A stretch of 64,000 nt of DNA, from positions 269,435-333,434 of the forward strand of contig SJOL01006745.1 in NCBI GenBank assembly GCA_004794785.1. Reading direction: 5' to 3'. Positions 57,322-64,000 of this stretch are shown piece by piece; positions within the stretch are counted from its first letter, which is position 1; each line of letters opens with the position of its first letter. The position numbers were made by a program, and so were the translations under genes. The notes beneath the pieces are model-generated. The model searched no databases, was not told the origin of the DNA, and was given only the letters and a program-made list of their open reading frames with translations. The stretch comes from Opisthorchis felineus. Lineage: Eukaryota > Platyhelminthes > Trematoda > Opisthorchiida > Opisthorchiidae.

Positions 57322-59599
57322 TAAACGTCCCACGGTCTGGGGGAGCAACGAACGACATTGAATGGATGGTGATGCAAGCCACAGAGGTCTTTGCCTATCC
57401 ATCAGTCTGACTTTGACCACCAAAGGTTTTACATAACTTTATGTTTATGCACCAGTTTGACTGGGTGTATACTATGCACTGGTTCGTTGCCCTCAAGTTT
57501 CTCGTGAACTACGGGCGCATGCCAGTCACTTACACAACAAAGAGCCTGATAATAGAGGCGTACATGTTTTGCTATACATTGAACAGACTTTCGTGCACGC
57601 TCCCCATTCGAACAATTGGGAAAACCTTTAGAGCGACCCAGTATTGCTTCTGATGATACTTCCCTCGGGCGCTACCGATATGAGTCGAACATCAGGAACA
57701 CAACCAGAATTCTTTGGCACAGCACGTCCAGAAACAGATATTTTGTGCAGAGATTACATTCGAGACCCGTTCGGAGTACCATGTTGTGAGTGTGTGCGTA
57801 CACTGAAGTTTACAAGGGGCACTGGTAGATGCAAGCGTACTGGCTCGAGCTAACACGAACTGTCTTCGACACCTTATGCATTTAGTTGAAGAGAATTCAT
57901 TTGAATGCAACCATTTCGAACAGCTTTTTTCGAAGCCTGACTTTTTTTGTTTCATCCGGAATAAATGCACAAGAACAGGACCTTTAGCTTTCGTTCCTAT
58001 AGCACCCTTTGCAGCTTCTTCATTGCAATTCTCTCACTAGCTAAGAAAAATTTACTTTAGTGCAAGAATGAGCGGAGTCAAAAAAGCAAATATACTATAA
58101 GTCGGCATCCTTACTGAAGGATGAAATATCAACCATCAAATCATCCGAAAGCATCACTACCAACAAAACGCACTTTTTGTTGGGGTAAATCTCTTGCAAG
58201 AATCCTACGAGAAGGCAAATGAAAAATTAGGATACATGGTCACCTCTTGAAAGGTCCCTTGAGTAAAAGTGATCCCCGCATAAAGACCGTTTTGTGGTTC
58301 TCAAAATCTCCCCACTGAAATAAAGCATTTGTAGGCAAAAACTGTCTACTGTAAAACACTGCTAGCAATGGCCCATATACTTAATTCATCTTACTGGTGG
58401 CTGTTTTTGCAAGAAACTAAATGTTACCTATGTTGCCTGGCTAAAAGGAGATAGATTAGGCAGCCCACTGGTAAATGTGCACAAATATTGTCTCGAGAAA
58501 CTCTCACCTGAAATACACCGTGTTGTATAAAGTTAGCATCCATAGCTGAAATATGGAGCATATGGTGCCACTCCTCATATCCCTAGTTCGAGCTCGAAAT
58601 GGGCGAGAGTAGGAAACGGTAGGTCGCTGTCAGCTGTGTCCCAAGTTTGACACCGTGTCTAGGTGCACAACAGTACGTAGAGCAGAAGAGTGGGATGATG
58701 AGAATCGATGGGCATCGGCTCATTCTTCTGTCTCGTGGACTGAAGCTATAGCTTCTACCAAGTACAGGTTTGATTTTGTATAAGATGAGCGTCACAATGA
58801 TCTCAAGCGGCAGGCTGCTTCATAGTTTCACCATCGTTGCCGGAAGAGTTCGTATGCTGGTGCTTTTTCCATTTGTATTACTGGTCCATCGTGTGGCGTA
58901 ATCTGACATATAGAGAGTTTCATTCATTGAAAGCCTGACTAGATTGTGCTTCATTCAAAAAGATCAAATTTATTCCGGTTCTCCTGTAGTCCAGCGTAAA
59001 CGTTTAAGGCGATGCAGCTGGCAGTGCAAACCTTCCCTCAAAGCTCAGTTCGGGTGACTCTTGTTTGTCCATTTCAATTTCATAGCATCCACTCCTGATG
59101 CACCGAAAGTAAACTGGCACTCAGTAGTCAAAAATTGGATTATTAAGGTGTTCAGTAACCTCAGGACAGGATTTTTCATCGACTAAGTGAATCAACCCCA
59201 AGGGCCGAAAGGAGTCGCCTGTCTTTGCTACTAGTGAGTGCCGTGTAGTCCTTGATTCATAGGTCGCCCAGCACATGAAGCCGATGCCTGACAACACCCG
59301 CAGTCTGTACCGGAGATTCGCAAAAGCAACAGTCTGTGTTTTTCCACTAATCGAACTGAAAGTGCTGATATTTAGCCTCGCTCAGCAGTAATCTTTGGTT
59401 TTACGACGCACGCAGAACATTGACAAACTTCCAGCTATAGGTCTTCGTAAGTTCTTTGTATCAGCGACGAAGAGTAGATATCAGGGCCGAAGTTATTCGA
59501 GGTTTCATTAGTACACATATCAAGTATTACATAACCTATGATTGATGCCGATGAACCCCACCGCTAATGCTGCAATAATCAAACAGTAAGCTCCTCACT
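57322..59599. other. Right flank, no supported gene
   Basis: No coding signature. A very decayed hammerhead-repeat-like string (accccaagggccgaaagg) sits near 59195. Confidence 0.5.
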
Positions 59600-59760
59600 T
59601 TGATGCCGAAATTACAATCCTGAGGTAAGTCCTGAATCCATCCGCTCAGGCTACAACGGTGATGTTGAATAGGTAGCTTTTGAACCTTGCCCGTACAATT
59701 CTCGGGCTGATCGGTTTGAATGCCAACAGCGCACCTTGATCCCAATTAAGATTGTAAAAG
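59600..59760 (-). pseudogene. Possible LINE endonuclease fragment
   Basis: Minus-strand reading gives LLAFKPISPRIVRARFKSYL followed by FNITVVA, close to the LINE endonuclease pattern W-E-P-V-S-x-R-I-I-x-A-R-F…N-I-T-V-V just before the YAPT motif. The frame is broken directly afterwards. One short block only, so moderate to low certainty. Confidence 0.4.
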
Positions 59761-60474
59761 GCCACGCCACATCGACGACAACTGTCTTGTGAACAACTGT
59801 GAGAAAGTCAGGAGCTCCGGAAACCTGAATTCTACGGAGACCGTCTCAACTTATCCGGATTTCTAACAAATGGGTTACGTCGACCGCGTGATTGTGAAGG
59901 GCGTGCATAGGAGTGACCCGACTCCCAAGACCAAAAAGGGTCCTTGCTTTCCAAATTCCGACACAAAGGTTCCTCAGGCACTTGAAAAGCGGAAGATGTA
60001 TCGCTTACAGAGGAGGGCCATTGGCGGGGGAAATGTCACGAAGTTTTTTTGGGAGTTGATACGGTTTACATCCCCAGCGCAACCCAACTTTTGTGCAATG
60101 GTGCACCTCTAGCCTTTACACGATCAAGTGTGGACTGCAAGGCGAAGTTTCAGAGCTGTCTGACAGGATCGCTGAACCAGAACTGATCTAATCCGTCAGC
60201 ACTATGGAAGCTGCTTCAACATGCTCGCTGTTGTCGGTTTGAAATCATGGCTCAGCCGACCCTTCTGGAAGGATAACCACTAAACCGCCAGCTCCACTGT
60301 ACGGCGGGACGCTCATTTTCACCCCTTCACTCCGGTTGAAACAACCTCTCAGGAGAGGGTGAACAAACCCAGCAAAGGCTAAATTGTACCAAGCCGTTTT
60401 GAATAAGATGTAAGATGGGTTTACTCGTTTCCCAAGAAAATCGCCTCTGACTATTCTGAGGCATTAGGATACCA

Positions 60475-60535
60475 TCTACGGCAGCGAAGTACCAGCGTTG
60501 AACACTGATATCATGCTGTTGATGATGATGAAGAG
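60475..60535 (+). mobile_element. LINE 3'-tail remnant
   Basis: The string acggcagcgaagtaccagc followed by gttgaacactgatatcatg and a GATGATGATGA run reproduces the 3' end of the LINE family. About 60 bases only. Confidence 0.6.
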
Positions 60536-61484
60536 GAGGCCGTCTTGTCCAACACGATTTAAGAATCAATGAGGGACGCTGCAAATGATAGTGACTGGTG
60601 TTCACTAAAATAAGCCGGGTGGTTTAAAAAGGTAGTCATAAAAGCTGAAGGCACAGCTTTTTTGATCCTCTGAATGCTCTCCATTATCAGCATGGCAGTG
60701 TTCCAGCTTTTTGCGCAAATTAAGCATCACTACGTATTACTGGTGTATTGCCATCAATGATGATTATTATCAGCATGGCCGTTCATTGCCAGTGGTTTCC
60801 TGTTAGATAAACTTGATATTGTTGAGCTAGATAAACCGGTTGAGGATGATGGACTGAACGGCTGCATTATTGCCTGCGTGAACCTGAAGTTAACAAAATC
60901 GACATGCAAGCCTGCATAAATGCATAATTATAGTGGAATTGCATCACCCAAAATGAGCAGCCAACCTTAATTGAGGCCCTTCACAGGTAACCTATTGCCA
61001 CATGATCCAAATCCGCCCCTAGCTGGTTTGCAGCCGCTGGATTCTGAATAACATGGTGTGAACACTTCTGCTGAGATTTTGTACTGGGTAAGAACAAACG
61101 ACATTCATTATACAGCCAATGAAGACACTCCTCACTATCTACACGACGGACTTTGATGGGTAAGGGCTTAGAGCTGATGCAGCGAACAATACCTCTCAGT
61201 TGCCTAGGCGGAGTAAGGAAGTTGGTTGGGATGACTAGGTTGGGCCTCTGGCTCAAAATTATGGTCCGCAAAGCATTTGGACACCCTTGTTAGATCCTGA
61301 GTGCATCTCAACCGTACTGGATGATTCGCCCGCTGCGATGGTCACTCATAGAGTGACCGGACCGACCACTTCTAGCCAGTCCTTCTCCATAGGAGGCAGC
61401 AATGCTGCACCTGAAACTTTTGGCAGGACGGAAACTTGGAGGCCACTGCCTTCAGGCTGGGATGAATCTGAGAACAATAAAAAC

Positions 61485-61659
61485 AATCGTTCAGCAAAAC
61501 CACCCTTTCGGTATAAAGCTGTTATGCCACCCGAAGAAAACATGGGGGCTGAGATACTACCAGGTTGCCCAAACCTAAACAGAAGCGGTCGAGATGCAGA
61601 GGTTGGGTTCGGACCATGTACCCTCCGGTTAGTAAGTTCGCGCCTTAATCACTGAGCTC
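61485..61659 (-). mobile_element. tRNA-derived SINE, copy with perfect 13-bp target-site duplication
   Basis: Same family: ccctttcggtataaagctg, gccacccgaag, caggttgcccaaacctaaac and a degraded box B (GGGTTCGGACC). The insertion is bracketed by an identical 13-bp direct repeat, atgaatctgagaa, at 61462-61474 and 61660-61672, with an A/T-rich junction (aacaataaaaaca) on the tail side. Confidence 0.9.
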
Positions 61660-61672
61660 ATGAATCTGAGAA

Positions 61673-63837
61673 TCATAGCACCGGCGAACTTGAGAATGCG
61701 AGAATTTAAGGGAACACTGGAGGCTCTAGTCACAATTAGTCTGATATGAGACAACCAAGACGGATATCGACAAGAAAAGGATCAGTGGCAAATTGAGTCG
61801 TGGTCAGAGTTGGTGCGAAAAAAGTGAATAGAACTGGAAGGTGTAAAAAAAGGGAGATATATGGGGGACTGAGGTCGTCTAGTGTGACTGCGTTTGATGA
61901 ACTCGGACAAAGAATGTTCACAAGGCGAGTGCACTATGTAATGGTCTACTTGCGGTCGTCACCTAACTGTTATCAAACAAATCAGTGAGTGGTGAGAAGC
62001 GAGTTCTTGAAGGATAGTCTCGTTTGAAGGCGCACAGATGCAACCAGAAATGGATGAGGTAGGCTACTGAAGAAAAGGATGGGATATAGAACGGAACCCT
62101 ATGGGACTCTATCGTTGACATGTTGGGTCCAAGGAGCCATACAGTTGAGGCAAACCTGAGGAGACCGGTTGGTCAGGATGTTTCCAATATGATTGACCAA
62201 GAACGTCCCGGCTATACATGGATAGCTTGGAGAAAAGAAGTGTTCGGAACGTCCGGACGAACCAGCACTGTTTCGTTAGACGAGGAAATAGCAGGCAATC
62301 AGGCTTGAGATACATACGTCAAGGATTCACCGGTGAAGTCACTGAGGATGGGAACGCTTTCAAAACATAATGGGACTCACTTGGCCATGGTGGACTACAG
62401 AAATTTGCACAAAGTGGAAAGCACCTGTTCGGATCGGTTCAAGATTTACGCATGAGAAAAGGATGCGTACAAAGTTTTCAAAGAACAGGGTGTGACACTA
62501 GCAGATGGAGTAGGCGGGGAAGACAGCGAACTAGCAGAAAAAGTTCTGTAGCGAAATTTCAATATAGGTAAAAGATCATTTGGGTAGGAAAGCTTCCGTA
62601 TGCTGAGGAAGATGAGGACATGCTCTGTAGCCTGCGCTGGTCTGTGCTAGTTATAAACGTACTACATAGTTGTCTACTATTCCAAACAGAGACAACTGTA
62701 AATCCAAAATTCCAACATCTGGTAGCCGATAATCCATTGAAAGGCAGAAGTGTCGACCAATTTTGATTCCAACGACAGAGCCCGTAGAGAGTATCTAATC
62801 CAGCAGGCTACGTCGGTCTCCACGATTACTATCCAGGCTTTCAGCCATCCCATCCTGCAGCAACATGCTGAACACGGTGAAGAAAACAGCAGCAGGTTCA
62901 CGCAACATCTGCTCTAACGACTGTAGACGTCGTCGTTGAACTAGCTCTAATAAGATGCTTTGGCAAATTCGCTCGGTGTTGCCGTTGGATGATCTACCAA
63001 TGCATCGGACATTCAGTATGCGTGAATGACGCTAACGACCAAACGCCCCACATTTGCAAGGGTACTCAGTGCGGTATCGTACAGTTCAGTACACACAGTA
63101 CACAGTAACCCTTGCACATTCGTTCACCAAATCCAGTATGCTTAACGGACTTATTCTGAATTGGGTGAAATGGGCGCTCCAAAGCCTCATGGCAATATGT
63201 ATGAAGAGAAATGGCGCTCCTAACCAATATGAACAGGCAAACCGCGAAATACCGTCTTCTACGGGAGGACACTATAGCGCACGACACAACTGCTTACATC
63301 ATCTCGACGTACTTGCATGTGATTCCCTCTGTCTAATTTACCGGATCTTGGCTCTGTCCTGGTAACCTAAACAGGAAAGACATATTCTTTCGCGATTTTT
63401 TTCTTTCGTATTTTGTGCAGAATTGGTTCTGTCGTCCTATCGGTGATTCAGCAGAGAGCACGGGATGCAGGTCAGCTACCAAGTAGGACCACTTCACTCT
63501 GTCTACCATCCTTCCCTGGACTGCATGATTGACCCATGAAAACCAGCAACATCATTTATTTTGGTAATTAAAGCCGCCGTCTCAAGCATCTAAAAACGTT
63601 ACTGTTTTGGGGCTTGTCTTTAGGAAGACGAATGGTGTGAGATAGACATAAGGTTTGTTCAAGCGACAGACCACTGAAAATAGAGACTGGGAACAAAATT
63701 ATATCGACGGCGGAATAGCCGAAAACAAATTTAAACTGAGCTCATCAGGTGATGTTCCAAGTGATCAAAATGGCTTCCGTGAACGTGTGTAATCACATGC
63801 CAGGTTTCGCTGTTAGGTCGAACTGTTAATAAGAACA
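61673..63837. other. Right flank, no supported gene
   Basis: Several overlapping short frames (62109-62315, 62677-62901, 63054-63365) without recognisable motifs or splice context. Confidence 0.5.
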
Positions 63838-63951
63838 GATACTGCCAAGTTGCCAAAGCCTAGACAGCAGCAGTCGGGATGCATAGGTTAGGTTCGAACC
63901 ACGGATTTCCCGACCAGTAAGTTTGCATCTCAACCACTAAGATACCTCGAG
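63838..63951 (-). mobile_element. Truncated tRNA-derived SINE
   Basis: The tRNA-like head is present (box B GGTTCGAACC, then acggatttcccgaccag and a box A ending ctcaaccactaag), as is the block tgccaaagcctagacag. The tail is missing. Confidence 0.75.
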
Positions 63952-64000
63952 GCGTTGGCATAAAGCATGGCCAAGCAGGTAACGTGTCACAGGCTGTGGA

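Noticed and set aside
59180..59225. accccaagggccgaaagg, like a hammerhead-repeat centre.
   Set aside because: The CTGATGA box is unrecognisable and the flanks do not match; at most a very old remnant.
63728..63745. Minus-strand CTGATGAG (CACCTGATGAGCTCAG).
   Set aside because: No downstream GAAA and no stem; an isolated match.

Overview
This window looks like nuclear DNA from a parasitic flatworm, most likely an opisthorchiid fluke (Clonorchis/Opisthorchis type). That is an inference from three things: an intron-rich gene with multi-kilobase introns, AT-rich non-coding sequence packed with decayed retroelements, and a tRNA-derived SINE whose antisense reading (…MAQWLE…DRKVRGSNP…) I remember from predicted proteins of that family. 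Nothing looks bacterial, there are no operons, and I found no complete rRNA or tRNA gene.

The only host gene I can support is a FAM13-family RhoGAP gene on the minus strand, spanning about 56,070 down to 19,427 and possibly further left. Ten coding exons can be placed. Exon 1 (55644-56071), exon 2 (49307-49519) and exon 3 (48812-48907) encode the Rho-GTPase-activating domain. After a stretch where I could not find the linking exon(s), the exons at 34436-34844, 32690-32896, 31245-31539, 28340-28698, 27617-28205, 23184-23517 and 19427-19566 encode the FAM13-specific coiled-coil segments. Wherever two exons adjoin, reading phases and GT/AG sites match. The final exon was not found and may lie left of the window.

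Repeats by region. Left flank (1-19.4 kb): simple repeats, tRNA-like SINEs, a 5'-truncated and broken LINE reverse-transcriptase copy (16556-17695), and repeats with hammerhead-ribozyme-like cores. Gene body: introns with more hammerhead-like copies (20733-20775 has an intact core; 45198-45241), LINE 3' fragments, and two full-length tRNA-SINE copies (39651-39833, 41116-41304). Right flank (56.1-64 kb): three or four more copies of the same SINE, one with a perfect 13-bp target-site duplication, and LINE remnants.

The most interesting non-gene signal is two separate repeat families with hammerhead architecture (CTGATGA … GAAA … GTC). One has co-varying stem I; the other places the ribozyme-like core 22-25 nt after a pol III box-B-like motif, as in the Smα elements of schistosomes.
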